From NCBI RefSeq assembly GCF_001547525.1, contig NZ_LNJP01000003.1, forward strand, positions 1,054,001 through 1,118,000: a stretch of 64,000 nucleotides of DNA, in the 5' to 3' direction. The DNA comes from Burkholderia anthina (lineage in GTDB: Bacteria; Pseudomonadota; Gammaproteobacteria; Burkholderiales; Burkholderiaceae). Positions 1 through 8,198 of the stretch are shown here, in pieces. How positions within the stretch are numbered: position 1 is the first letter of the stretch; every line of letters starts with the position of its first letter. The notes beneath the pieces are model-generated. The model made no database searches. It had not been told where the DNA came from and saw nothing but the letters and a program-made list of their open reading frames with translations. The position numbers and the translations under genes were made by a program.

Positions 1-1
1 C

Positions 2-514
2 GAATGCGTGCTGAACCTGCCGTCGTCGGCGCAGGCGGACGCCGTGGACCGGATCGCGCGCACGACGGGCACGTATCCGGTGCCCGACGGCAAGCGCGCG
101 AAAGGCTACGCATTCGAACCCGACAAGTTCGGCACGGCCGGGCTCACCGAGGCCGCGTCGCAAACCGTCGCGCCGCCACGCGCGCTCGAATGCCCGGTGC
201 ATCTGGAAGCGGTCGTCGCGGCCACGCACGGGATCGGCGACGACATGCCCGACCTGCGCGGCCGCATTCGTGTGTTCGAGGTGCGCATCCAGCGTGTGCA
301 CGTGCATCCCGACCTGCTGATGGACGGTCATCCGGACCGCATCGATCCCGACAAGTGGTCGCCGCTGATCATGAGCTTCCAAAAGTTCTACGGGCTCGCG
401 CCCCGGCAGGTGCATGCGTCGCGGCTCGCCGAGATTCCCGAGCATGCGTATCGCAGCCCCGATATCGAGCGCTCGCGCGAGGCGGGCGTACTGACCGATA
501 CCGTGCGGTCATGA
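2..514 (+). CDS. Flavin reductase-like domain protein (5' truncated by window edge)
   Basis: The reading frame is open from base 2 and ends at TGA 512-514. The true start lies upstream of the window, so the in-frame GTG at 8 is unlikely to be a start. About 170 C-terminal residues are visible. The opening ECVLNLPS, the segment VAATHGIGDD and the end DPDKWSPLIMSFQKFYGL are typical of the FMN-binding split-barrel flavin reductase-like family (DIM6/NTAB group). Members bind FMN and either reduce flavin or serve as the reductase partner of an oxygenase. The substrate cannot be told from this fragment. The family assignment is fairly secure; a specific role is not. Confidence 0.75.
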   Translation, partial: ECVLNLPSSAQADAVDRIARTTGTYPVPDGKRAKGYAFEPDKFGTAGLTEAASQTVAPPRALECPVHLEAVVAATHGIGDDMPDLRGRIRVFEVRIQRVHVHPDLLMDGHPDRIDPDKWSPLIMSFQKFYGLAPRQVHASRLAEIPEHAYRSPDIERSREAGVLTDTVRS

Positions 515-743
515 CGCCGCACGCGCCGGCACGGCGGCATCGCTGATGAACGTGACGCGGATGACCGGCGCGGTATTCGGCGTGGCGATGCCGAGCGCGC
601 TGTACGACGCGTGCGGCGGTGGTGCGACCGGGCTGCGAGTCGCGATGCTGACGGGCGGCACGCTGCAGCTCGCGGGCGCGGCGCTCGCGTGGCGCACGGC
701 CGGCACCGGCGCGCGGGCCGGCGCGCCGGCGCCGATCGGATAA
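495..743 (+). pseudogene. C-terminal remnant of an MFS transporter
   Basis: A frame open from just after a stop at 492-494 to TAA 741-743 reads AARAGTAASLMNVTRMTG followed by a hydrophobic stretch and an alanine-rich helix. This matches the last two transmembrane segments of a DHA2-type major facilitator (the usual ASLxNxxRxxGGxxG region). Only about 82 residues exist, no N-terminal part is visible, and the start overlaps the flavin-reductase end. It is therefore a deletion remnant and not a functional gene. An ATG at 546 could produce a 65-residue peptide, but I see no good ribosome-binding site for it. Confidence 0.55.
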
Positions 744-796
744 GATACGGCCGGCCACGCATCTGGGCCCATGACCGAACCGACGGAGTGTTTTCA

Positions 797-1129
797 GTGA
801 TTCAACCGACCGCAGTATTCAAGGACAACCTCGCGCAACTGCCGGCCATCGACGGCATCGCGCGCATCGATCTCGTCGGCGCGAACGGCGACGTGGTCGC
901 GACCATCGAGAATCAGCCCGGCAAGCAGGGCTCGCTCGCGGTGTACCACTATCTGAAGCAGGCGTTCGGCACGCTCGACGCGAAAGCGGCCGAGCACGGC
1001 CTCGCGGTGTTCGCCGAGCATACGGCCGACGCGCGCAATCGTCCGGGCGCGCATCCGAACGTCGATCGCCTGCTGGCGATCGTCGCGGGCGGCGATGCGC
1101 TGCGCATCGACGTGGTCGCGAAGGGCTGA
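797..1129 (+). CDS. DUF2322 family protein
   Basis: This is a 110-residue cytoplasmic protein starting MIQPTAVFKDNLAQLP. The GTG at 797 is chosen because GGAG at 785-788 sits 8 bases before it; an upstream GTG at 788 overlaps that site. Length and sequence match DUF2322, a small family of proteobacterial proteins of unknown function. It is mixed alpha/beta in appearance, with the conserved-looking core YHYLKQAFGTLDAKAAEHGL, and has no signal peptide or membrane segment. The neighbours do not suggest a role. Confidence 0.7.
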   Translation: MIQPTAVFKDNLAQLPAIDGIARIDLVGANGDVVATIENQPGKQGSLAVYHYLKQAFGTLDAKAAEHGLAVFAEHTADARNRPGAHPNVDRLLAIVAGGDALRIDVVAKG

Positions 1130-1235
1130 GCCCTTGGCGACGCGCGCGTGCCGCCTGGCGGTGCGCGCAACCGTGATGGACGGGCGGAAAAACGCGATTG
1201 CCGCGCCCGCCCCACGTTCCCCGGAGCCAGCCCGC

Positions 1236-2105
1236 ATGTTCCTTTCCGTTGCCTCACCGCTCGCCCGCAATCTTGCTTCGATCGTTTCGATCGCGGTATT
1301 TGCCGGCGCCACGTTCGGCGGCACGGCATCGGCCGAGCCGCTGCGCACGGGCTCCGATATCGCCGGCGCGTCGCTCGTGCCGCTCGGCACGCTGCCGCAC
1401 TCGCCTGAAAGCGGTGCGCTCGATCCGTTCTGCACGCAATATCGCGCGAAAACGACCACGGCCGCCGGCCGCGAAGTCGCGCAGCGCGACTGGATCGTGA
1501 CGTCCGAGGCACCGCTCGGGCGCTACACGGTCGTGACCTTCGCAAGCGGATTCAACGCCGGCACGAGCGCGATCTGCTTCGCGCGCAACGGCAATATCGG
1601 CGTCTTCGACGGCACGACGCTCGTCGCGCTCGGCTACACCGCGCGCAAGGCCGGCTGGCAACTCGGCTCGGTCGATCGTCTGGAAAACGGCGCGCTGCTC
1701 GTCTGGGGCGGCGACGGCCCCGGCGCGCCCGTCGGCGAGTTGCACGCGGAAAGCGGCGGCCTGCGGCTGACCCGCGTCGCCGCCGAAAGTACGCACTGCA
1801 ACGGCCGCGCGGTCGTGCCGAACGTGTATGGCAAGCCGCTCGACGCGGCACGCAAGATGCTGATCGCGCATGGCTGGCAGCCGCTGCGTCCGCGCGAAAA
1901 GCCGGATGCGGCGGATGGCGCTGCAACGCTCGCGAAGCACGGCATCGTCGAAGCCGAAGCGTGCTCGGGCACCGGCGTCGGGTATTGCGCGCTGCGCTAC
2001 CGGAACGCGGCCGGCGTGCTCGGCGTGACCACGGTGGGTGGCGCGCCGGACAAGCCTTCCGAGAACACCGTGATCGACTATCAGGTTGCCTGCCGCAAAC
2101 AGTGA
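1236..2105 (+). CDS. Secreted/periplasmic protein with a PASTA-like segment
   Basis: This encodes 289 residues. ATG 1236 is preceded by GGAG at 1223-1226. Residues 1-36 form a Sec signal peptide (hydrophobic stretch, then GGTASA before EPLRTG), so the mature protein is periplasmic or secreted. Four or more cysteines (FCTQY, AICFAR, THCNGR, EACSG, GYCALR, VACRK) suggest disulfides. Around residues 192-215, AVVPNVYGKPLDAARKMLIA looks like a PASTA-type repeat, which in other proteins binds peptidoglycan or beta-lactams. Only one copy is present and I infer the relationship from sequence pattern alone. No enzymatic motif is recognised. Confidence 0.55.
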   Translation: MFLSVASPLARNLASIVSIAVFAGATFGGTASAEPLRTGSDIAGASLVPLGTLPHSPESGALDPFCTQYRAKTTTAAGREVAQRDWIVTSEAPLGRYTVVTFASGFNAGTSAICFARNGNIGVFDGTTLVALGYTARKAGWQLGSVDRLENGALLVWGGDGPGAPVGELHAESGGLRLTRVAAESTHCNGRAVVPNVYGKPLDAARKMLIAHGWQPLRPREKPDAADGAATLAKHGIVEAEACSGTGVGYCALRYRNAAGVLGVTTVGGAPDKPSENTVIDYQVACRKQ

Positions 2106-2239
2106 GTGGCGTGCAGGCCGCGCACGCGCGATGCGTGCCGTCTGGCCATCGGGCCATCGTCCGTTCGCTCGATTGACCGGCCTCGGGCGCCCTCCTAAAC
2201 TGACTTCCCTTCAACGCCGCACCGGCAAAAGGGGCCGCC

Positions 2240-2872
2240 ATGATCGATCTCTCCACGCTCGCGCTGTTCTCCGGCGCGTGTCTCGCGCTCACCGCCACGC
2301 CCGGCCCGGACATGTTGCTGATCGCGTCCCGCAGCGTGAGCCAGGGCCGGCGCGCCGGCTTCGCGACGCTCGCGGGCATTCAGGCCGGCACCTACTGCCA
2401 TGCGCTCGCCGCGGCGCTCGGGTTGTCGCAGCTCTTCGTCGCGGTGCCGCTCGCGTACGACGTCGTGCGCTTCGCTGGCGCCGCGTATCTGCTGTATCTC
2501 GCGTGGAAAACCTTCCGTTCGGATGCGACCGCGCTGTCGCCCGTCGCGTCGCAACGTCGCCACTCGACCGCGACGATCTTCCGCCAAGGGCTGACGACGA
2601 ACCTGCTGAACCCGAAGATGGCGCTGTTCGTGCTCGCGCTGTTCCCGCAGTTCGTGCGGCCCGAACATGGCTCGATCGCCGTGCAGATTCTCGTGCTGGC
2701 GACGGTGCTCAACCTGATCGGGATCGTCGTGAACGGCGCGGTGATTCTCTCCGCGAGCCGGCTGAGCCAGCGGATCGGCGCACGCCGCCGGCCGTCGAAG
2801 GTGCCGCAGTATCTGCTCGGGTCGGTGTTCGTGGGGCTGGCGGCGCGGCTCGCGGTGGCGGGGCGGAACTAA
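2240..2872 (+). CDS. LysE/RhtB family amino-acid exporter
   Basis: This is a 210-residue inner-membrane protein with about six hydrophobic segments. The N-terminal TATPGPDMLLIASRSVSQG and the GIQAGTYCHALAAALGL segment are diagnostic of the LysE/RhtB superfamily, which exports amino acids or derivatives using proton motive force. QGLTTNLLNPKMALF is the conserved central NPK motif. Length fits the family (about 205-215). The substrate is unknown. ATG 2240 has a weak AAAAGGGG upstream. Transcribed alone. Confidence 0.85.
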   Translation: MIDLSTLALFSGACLALTATPGPDMLLIASRSVSQGRRAGFATLAGIQAGTYCHALAAALGLSQLFVAVPLAYDVVRFAGAAYLLYLAWKTFRSDATALSPVASQRRHSTATIFRQGLTTNLLNPKMALFVLALFPQFVRPEHGSIAVQILVLATVLNLIGIVVNGAVILSASRLSQRIGARRRPSKVPQYLLGSVFVGLAARLAVAGRN

Positions 2873-3059
2873 CCCCGTCGCGAATCCGTAGTACCCCACT
2901 CCACGCTGACACCGAGTCGCGCTGCTTCCCGGGCCCGAATTCCCGAGCGCGCTCGGTTCCGTGCATCGTCATCGATATCTCCGACCCAAGAAATACGGTC
3001 GCGAGCTCCCTCACGTGTGACCAACCGCCTGTGCCCGCCTCTGCGGCCGGTCACCGTTC

Positions 3060-3428
3060 TTGCCGTCACATAACATATTTGTTACGTTATCGACTCATGG
3101 TTACGAGATCCAGTTCTTCAACGACCGTGTAGCGGCGGGAGTCGCGTCGTTGCCGACAACGCTGCTTGCCCGGTACTTTGCACTCGCTGACCGGATGGAG
3201 CGGTACGGTCCGAATCTCGGGGAGCCTCACTCCCGAGCGATGGGAAACGGCCTGTACGAAATGCGATTGAAGGGCGCGGAAGGTATTGCCCGAGTGTTTT
3301 ACTGCGCGATCGTCGAGCGGCGTATCGTCATGCTGCACTGTTTCGTGAAGAACACGCCAAGGGCACCTCTGAAGGAACTGGAAATCGCGCGTCGTCGATT
3401 GAAGGAGGTTCGAGATGGCAACGTATAG
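3060..3428 (+). CDS. higB: HigB-like (phage Gp49/RelE superfamily) toxin
   Basis: This frame encodes about 122 residues. The core GYEIQFFNDRV, GNGLYEMRLKGAEGIARVFYC and HCFVKNTPRAPLKELEIARRR is that of Gp49-like/HigB toxins, which cleave mRNA on the ribosome. The start is unclear. The only standard in-frame start before the conserved core is TTG at 3060, which lies upstream of the probable operator. An ATA at 3075 is the other candidate. Its stop overlaps the next gene by 14 bp, the usual toxin-first HigBA order. The antitoxin normally represses the operon. Confidence 0.75.
   Translation: MPSHNIFVTLSTHGYEIQFFNDRVAAGVASLPTTLLARYFALADRMERYGPNLGEPHSRAMGNGLYEMRLKGAEGIARVFYCAIVERRIVMLHCFVKNTPRAPLKELEIARRRLKEVRDGNV
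3071..3084. promoter_or_regulatory. Inverted repeat, probable HigA operator
   Basis: TAACA-TATT-TGTTA is a perfect 5-bp-arm palindrome in a short AT-rich island just before the toxin core. XRE-type HigA antitoxins bind such palindromes over their own promoter. The assignment to HigA is inferred from position only. Confidence 0.45.
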
Positions 3429-3702
3429 GGAACTACGTGAGCGGGCATTGGCCGACCCCGCGGTGCGCACGGAATACGAACGATTGAATCGCGAGGAATT
3501 CGCGCTGCTCGACGCGATGCTGGCTGCGCGGCGAGAGGCTGGCTTGTCGCAAGCCGACGTGGCGGAACGGATGGGCACGAAAGCGCCCGCCATTACGCGA
3601 CTCGAGCGTGCGCTCGCAACGGGGCAGCATTCCCCGTCCGTCGATACACTGCGCAAGTATGCGGCGGCTTGCGGCAAGAGGCTCGTGATCTCGTTCGCCT
3701 GA
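3415..3702 (+). CDS. higA: HigA-like XRE antitoxin
   Basis: This is a 95-residue protein with an XRE helix-turn-helix at residues 40-90 (AARREAGLSQADVAERMGTKAPAI, then RLERALATGQHSPSVDTLRKYA). A strong AAGGAGG lies 8 bases before ATG 3415, inside the toxin gene. The antitoxin would neutralise the upstream HigB-like toxin and bind the operator at the operon start. The small size, the overlap and the HTH near the C-terminus all fit HigA. Confidence 0.85.
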   Translation: MATYRELRERALADPAVRTEYERLNREEFALLDAMLAARREAGLSQADVAERMGTKAPAITRLERALATGQHSPSVDTLRKYAAACGKRLVISFA

Positions 3703-3774
3703 ATCACGCACGCTCAAAACGGTCGGCTTCCATGACGGATTCAATACCGGCATGGCGCGCGAGCGCCGACCCCG

Positions 3775-4344
3775 TCAGCGCGTCGCGCCCAGCGCCACGC
3801 GCAGCCGCTCCATCAACTGCGTGTAATGCTTCAGCACGTCGTCCTTCGGCACGACGTTCGCGGTCGCGAAACGCTCCGACCACGCCGGCTTCCATTCATA
3901 CGAACCGTGCACGCTGCGGTCGCCGTCGGGCGCCTGGATCAGCGAGCGGATCCGCGCGTCGCGGCCCGGCCCCGTATGCATCTCGAACAGCGCATGGATG
4001 AACGTGTGATATGCGTCGTACACGTCGTCGTCGAACAGGTAGCGATAGATGTGGAACGTGCGGTCGAGGTCGCGCTTCGCGCGGATCACGTCGTCCGGCG
4101 AGATGTCCTTCCAGTAGCCGATCCACGTGTAGAAGCACAGCAGTGCATTGAGCTGCGGCGCGACCGTGTCGTACAGCGCCAGCCGCTTCTCGATCAGCCG
4201 CTGGTTGGTCCACTGCACGAGTTCGAGCCGCTTCAGCCGGCGCGCGACGAGCCAGCCGAGGCACGCGACCGACAACGGCGTCAGCACGCCGAGCACGAGC
4301 TTGACGATTTCCAGTGAATTCCACGGCGTATTGAATGGCTGCAT
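3775..4344 (-). CDS. Unknown protein with one N-terminal membrane helix
   Basis: This encodes 189 residues. Residues about 8-28 (EIVKLVLGVLTPLSVACLGWLVA) form a single membrane helix followed by a basic RRLKRLE stretch, so the body is probably cytoplasmic. The rest is helical and aromatic-rich (LLCFYTWIGYWKDISPDDV, FHIYRYLFDDDVYDAYHTFIHALFEMH). I do not recognise the family. The frame continues upstream to 4497, but residue similarity to a natural start begins at MQPFNTPW. Only a weak GAG precedes this ATG. Confidence 0.55.
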   Translation of the reverse strand: MQPFNTPWNSLEIVKLVLGVLTPLSVACLGWLVARRLKRLELVQWTNQRLIEKRLALYDTVAPQLNALLCFYTWIGYWKDISPDDVIRAKRDLDRTFHIYRYLFDDDVYDAYHTFIHALFEMHTGPGRDARIRSLIQAPDGDRSVHGSYEWKPAWSERFATANVVPKDDVLKHYTQLMERLRVALGATR

Positions 4345-4570
4345 GCAGGACTCGACAGGAAAAAACGCATCCGCACCGACGCACGACCCGGCGCGCCACG
4401 CCGCGCCGCTGGGCCGACTGCATCGGCATTGACCGTTAGTTGCTTGCACATCGAACAGTGCGCGATCGCACGGCTCATCCTGTGCGACGCGACCCACCCC
4501 ATCAGTTTATCGGGCGATTGTCACCGCGCGATGACCGCGCATCGATGCGCCGCCACGCGCCCACTCCTTG

Positions 4571-5029
4571 CTAGGTCGGCAGCGCCGACGTGAGCTTGAC
4601 CTTCTGCATCGGAATGTCGGTCTTCACGCTCAGCACGCCGGGAATGCGCGTCAGGTATTCCATCTGGAAGCGCCGGTAATCGTCGATGTCGGCCGCGACG
4701 ACGCGCAGCAGGAAATCGCAGTCGCCGGCCATCAGGTGGCATTCGACGACTTCCGGCATTTGCTGGACGGCCTCGGCGAAACGGTTCACCGACTCCGCGT
4801 CCTGGCCCTTCAGCCATACGCGCGTGAAGATCGTCAGCCCCTTGCCGACCTTCGCGGGATTCAGCACGGCCACGTATTTCTCGATCACGCCTGCTTCCTC
4901 GAGGAGCCGCACGCGCCGCAGGCACGGCGACGGCGACAGCCCGACCTCGTGCGCGAGTTCCACGTTCTGCATGCGGCCGTCGCGCTGCAGCGCGCTCAGG
5001 ATCCGGCGGTCGATAGCGTCAAGCTTCAT
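4571..5029 (-). CDS. Lrp/AsnC family transcriptional regulator
   Basis: This is a 152-residue protein. Residues 1-60 hold an AsnC-type winged helix-turn-helix (LDAIDRRILSALQRDGRM, LAHEVGLSPSPCLRRVRLLE). Residues 65-150 hold the RAM/AsnC ligand-binding domain (VWLKGQDAES, ECHLMAGDCDFLLRVVAAD). Start ATG 5029 matches the family start; the longer frame to 5098 adds an unrelated N-terminus. It is divergent from azlC across 125 bp, the arrangement seen for Lrp-type control of azlCD in other bacteria. It probably responds to branched-chain amino acids. Confidence 0.88.
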   Translation of the reverse strand: MKLDAIDRRILSALQRDGRMQNVELAHEVGLSPSPCLRRVRLLEEAGVIEKYVAVLNPAKVGKGLTIFTRVWLKGQDAESVNRFAEAVQQMPEVVECHLMAGDCDFLLRVVAADIDDYRRFQMEYLTRIPGVLSVKTDIPMQKVKLTSALPT

Positions 5030-5154
5030 TTGGCATCCAATTCCAAAAAATTCTCGCATTGCGCGTTCAATGCCAAATTCTGGGAAAAATCTGGCCACAA
5101 CGCAACCCGATTCGAGTCAAAAAAGCAGACAATCCCTCCCCCGAAGGAGGAGTA

Positions 5155-5889
5155 ATGAGCAGTAGCGTTTCAACGTCGTCCGGGCTTCGCGACAGGCCCG
5201 CCCATGTCGCCGAGATGGGTCGCGGTTTGCGCGCGGCGCTGCCCGTCATGCTTGGTTTCGTGCCGTTCGCGCTGGTGCTGGGCGCGCAGGCCGCGCAGAA
5301 AGGGCTGAGCCTGTTCGAGGTGCCGATGATGACGGGCCTGAACTTCGGCGGCGGCTCCGAATTCGCGGCGATCCATCTGTGGACGTCGCCGCCGCATATC
5401 GCGCTGATCGTCGCGATGTCGTTTCTCGTGAATTCGCGCCACATCCTGATGGGCGCCGCGTTCGAGCCTTATATCCGGCGCCTGCCGCGCCGCCGCGCGT
5501 TCGTCGCGCTGTTCTTCATGTGCGACGAGAGCTGGGCGATGTCGCTCGCCGACGCGCGCGAGCGCTCGGCCACCCACATCAGCGTGCCCTATTACGCGGG
5601 CATCTGCATGGGGCTCTATCTGACGTGGATCTCGATGACGACGCTCGGCGCGGCGGTCGGCCCGACGATCGGCAACGTCGAACAGTACGGCTTCGACATG
5701 GCGTTCACGGCCGTGTTTCTGGTGCTGCTGCGCGGGATGTGGAAAGGCGTGCGCGCCAGCCGCCCGTGGTTCGTGAGCCTCGTCGTCGCGGCAGCCACCC
5801 ACCTCGCGCTGCCCGGTGCGTGGTATGTCGCGGCCGGCGCCTGCGCGGGGCTGATCGCCGCGCTGCTCTGGGAGCCGCGCGATGCCTGA
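5155..5889 (+). CDS. azlC: AzlC family branched-chain amino-acid exporter, large subunit
   Basis: This is a 244-residue integral membrane protein. MTGLNFGGGSEFAAIHLW, SFLVNSRHILMGAAFEPYIRRLP and FFMCDESWAM are AzlC family motifs. AzlC and AzlD form a two-component exporter of branched-chain amino acids and analogues. ATG 5155 has an excellent AAGGAGGAG upstream. The next gene overlaps by 8 bp, so the two are translationally coupled. The intergenic region shared with the Lrp gene should carry its operator. Confidence 0.9.
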   Translation: MSSSVSTSSGLRDRPAHVAEMGRGLRAALPVMLGFVPFALVLGAQAAQKGLSLFEVPMMTGLNFGGGSEFAAIHLWTSPPHIALIVAMSFLVNSRHILMGAAFEPYIRRLPRRRAFVALFFMCDESWAMSLADARERSATHISVPYYAGICMGLYLTWISMTTLGAAVGPTIGNVEQYGFDMAFTAVFLVLLRGMWKGVRASRPWFVSLVVAAATHLALPGAWYVAAGACAGLIAALLWEPRDA

Positions 5890-6190
5890 GCTCCCGGATT
5901 TCAGCACGGTCGCGACGATCGTGCTAATGGCGTCTACCACCTACCTGTCGCGCATTCTCGGCTATGTGCTGCTGCGCAACCGCACGCTGAGCCCGCGGAT
6001 GGCTTCGGTGATGGAGAACGTGCCCGGCTGCGTGCTGATTTCGGTGATCGCGCCGGCCTTCGTGTCGACGCGCCCCGCCGACCTGCTCGCGCTCGCGATC
6101 ACGCTGCTCGCGGCGACGCGCCTGTCGATCCTGCCGACCGTCATCGTCGGCGTCGTGTCGGCCGGCCTGCTGCGCTACCTGCTCGGCTGA
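5882..6190 (+). CDS. azlD: AzlD family branched-chain amino-acid exporter, small subunit
   Basis: This is a 102-residue membrane protein with three to four hydrophobic helices. STTYLSRILGYVLLRN at the N-terminus and MENVPGCVLISVIAPAF are AzlD signatures. It begins inside azlC (8-bp overlap), so its expression is tied to AzlC, with which it forms the exporter. Confidence 0.9.
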   Translation: MPELPDFSTVATIVLMASTTYLSRILGYVLLRNRTLSPRMASVMENVPGCVLISVIAPAFVSTRPADLLALAITLLAATRLSILPTVIVGVVSAGLLRYLLG

Positions 6191-6217
6191 GCGGGGCCGG
6201 CCGGCCGCACCGGCAAG

Positions 6218-6325
6218 CGGGAGTCATACCAGCCTTGTTGCTTGCGCCCCGCCGCACTTCCCCTCTCATTGCCCTCCGCGAGGATCGTCTCGACGCGAGA
6301 AATCCGCCCGCTGTTCGACCGCGAG
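6218..6325 (+). repeat. Diverged copy of the surE 5' flank and first codons
   Basis: Bases 6218-6325 align with 12891-12999 (the surE leader and first codons) at most positions, with a single one-base gap. In this copy the start codon is ACG where the parent has ATG 12967, and similarity stops after about a dozen codons. It is a dead fragment, the first part of a mosaic filling 6191-6600. Confidence 0.65.
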
Positions 6326-6448
6326 GAGTTCGGCGGCGCGGCCTGGAAGCACCGGAAGGCTGCGGTTTTGCTGATGTTGCGCCCGATGATCTGCACGCCG
6401 TAAGGATGGTGCATCACCATGATGCCGCCATTGCCGATCAGAGACATC

Positions 6449-6536
6449 ACTCGTCGAATCGCACTTGGGCGAACTGACCGCCGCGCGGCTCAAGGACATC
6501 CTCAAGGACACAATCATGCAGCGCTTCGGGCAGTGA
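6449..6536 (+). pseudogene. C-terminal fragment of a TlpA-like thioredoxin gene
   Basis: This frame reads LVESHLGELTAARLKDILKD, then TIMQRFGQ and TGA. It matches the last codons of the TlpA-like gene ending at 24688 (LVESHMGELTAARLKD, TVTQRFEQ), with a five-codon insertion-like difference. Nothing of the catalytic domain remains. Bases 6326-6448 between this and the surE fragment show no gene I can name. Confidence 0.65.
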
Positions 6537-6591
6537 TCCGCTTCAGGAATCCTGAACCGATATTCGCGCATTCGCGTTTCACCGCCACGAC

Positions 6592-7187
6592 TTACTGGTA
6601 GCTCATCGTGAACGTTGCCCGCGCATCCGCACTTCCGGGCGCAATTTGTGAGCCGGTTTGCACGTAGCCGCGGTCAGCGGTACCGTCAAATTCGCTTGCC
6701 CTTGCGCAACCGTGCCCATTGGCCATTGATTGGCGTTGCCGACCGCGGCGGAATCCGGCCCGAAAGCCACCAGTGCGTCGCCCCTCATGATCTGGACACC
6801 AATCCCGGACGCCGTCGACTGCGGCGTCAACGATAGTGTCGTCGACGTATTGCTCGGCATGGTCGCATCGGTCAGCGTCATATAGGCATTGGTCACCGTC
6901 CCCGCGCGCCTCCCCGACCTAGACAGCGAGATCGCGAATGGACACGAGCCTACCGTCGCGCCGATGGCGTTGAAAGAACTCGCGCCGAACTTGCCCATCG
7001 GCATCGTGATCAACGGTGTCGCGGCCTTGCATGTCGGAACGCGGGGCGGGACCACGACAGGGGACGCGAATTGATACTCGACGAGTACCTGTCCGCTTAC
7101 GTCATTCGCGCGGTACTGAGCGTACGCGCCGCTCAATACTCCGCCGGCAGTGACGGGTCCGGTTTTGACGAGTTCAACAGCCCCCAT
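6592..7187 (-). pseudogene. Broken type-1-like fimbrial tip adhesin (FimH-like pilin domain)
   Basis: The frame starts at ATG 7187 (AAGGAG upstream) with MGAVELVKTGPVTAGGVL and continues as a FimH/PapG-type pilin domain (VEYQFASP, CKAATPLITMPMGKF, GVQIMRGDALVAFGP, VAQGQANLTVPLTA). There it shifts out of frame and stops near 6603. The +1 frame continues RGYVQTGSQIAPGSADARA and TFTMSYQ to TAA 6592-6594, the normal C-terminal beta strand used for chaperone capture. Two lesions are therefore visible: loss of the N-terminal lectin and signal part, and a one-base deletion near 6667. It lies opposite to fimACD. It could still make a truncated, chaperone-incompetent protein. Confidence 0.7.
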
Positions 7188-7524
7188 GACCGCTCTCCTT
7201 GTCGCAATCCTTGCCTGGATCATCGTTCGCGCCGGGAACGGCGCCGACGGATCGGGTTTCGCGCCGAAACGGTTGCCCGGCGCGGCGCCCCGGATTTAAC
7301 AATTCATGCCGTTCACCTGAAGATTCCACTTGCATTCCACGAATTTGGTACTCGTACTATTTTGTTTTTCGTGATTTTGAACATCGTCCTATTCCGCGCC
7401 ATGACCCGTATCCGGAAAATTTGTCACGAAATGTGCACACCGAGATTCATCGCAACGCACCCCGCGACGGCTCTCAAGTTCGCCTTTCATCATCACATCT
7501 CAATCACCGTTTGGAATTCGATTT
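7188..7524. other. Intergenic region upstream of fimA
   Basis: This region of 337 bp contains no gene I can support. It is AT-richer than its surroundings (about 7310-7520) and must hold the fimA promoter, but no clear -35/-10 pair stands out. The fimA ribosome-binding site is weak (GGA about 10 bases before ATG). Confidence 0.4.
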
Positions 7525-8085
7525 ATGAAAATCACGAAAAGCACTCATGCTCTTTCCTTGATCCTGGCTGCCGCCGGTCTCGCTGCCGCTTCGGCCGCGC
7601 ACGCATCCGACGGCACGATCACGTTCACGGGCAGCGTCATTGCGTCGACCTGCAAGGTGACGAACGGCTCGGGCGGCAGCATTCCCGTGGCGCTGCCGAA
7701 AATCGGCTCGAACACGCTGGCCGAGGCAGGTAAAACGGCGGGCCGCACGCCGTTCTCCGTGACGCTGGAAGGCTGCACCGCCGGCGGCGCGAACCCGACG
7801 AAGGTCGGCGTGGTCTTCGAATCCGGCGCAAACGTCAACCAGACGACCGGCCGCCTGACGCTCGACGGTGGCGCGGACGCTGCGAAGAATGTCGAAATCA
7901 GCGTGCTGAACGACAAGCAAACGCCGATCAAGATCGGCGCGATGGGCGATCAGGGTGGTCAACTCGTCGATATCTCGGCAGACGGCAAGGCAACGCTGAA
8001 CTACTTCGCCGAATACTACGCAACGGCCGCGGCCACCGCCGGCCAAGCCAACTCGAAGGTTCAGTACTCGCTGACTTACCAGTAA
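7525..8085 (+). CDS. fimA: Type-1 fimbrial major subunit
   Basis: This is a 186-residue precursor. Residues 1-27 are a Sec signal peptide ending AAHA before SDGTITFTGSV. The mature pilin has the canonical paired cysteines (STCKV and EGCTAG), the ITFTGSV start and the penultimate-aromatic C-terminus VQYSLTYQ that donates strand G to the chaperone. It polymerises into the fimbrial shaft through the usher encoded downstream. First gene of a fimA-fimC-fimD operon. Confidence 0.9.
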   Translation: MKITKSTHALSLILAAAGLAAASAAHASDGTITFTGSVIASTCKVTNGSGGSIPVALPKIGSNTLAEAGKTAGRTPFSVTLEGCTAGGANPTKVGVVFESGANVNQTTGRLTLDGGADAAKNVEISVLNDKQTPIKIGAMGDQGGQLVDISADGKATLNYFAEYYATAAATAGQANSKVQYSLTYQ

Positions 8086-8103
8086 TCCATCGCAACGGAA
8101 CCC

Positions 8104-8151
8104 GAGGAGCTTTTCAAAAAAAATTCCCGGCCGGACTTCTTCCGGCTCCTC
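8104..8151 (+). terminator. Hairpin between fimA and fimC, probable partial attenuator
   Basis: GCCGGA (8130-8135) pairs with TCCGGC (8141-8146), and an outer GAGGAGC (8104-8110) can pair with GCTCCTC (8145-8151). There is no T-run after it. Such hairpins commonly limit read-through so that the major pilin exceeds chaperone and usher. Confidence 0.4.
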
Positions 8152-8198
8152 GGTGTTCCATCTGATAAGAACTACTACATATTTTTTCGGAGTTGCCC

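Noticed and set aside
6600..7187. Intact fimbrial adhesin gene
   Set aside because: The end of the pilin domain continues only in another frame and the N-terminal half is missing, so it is called a pseudogene.
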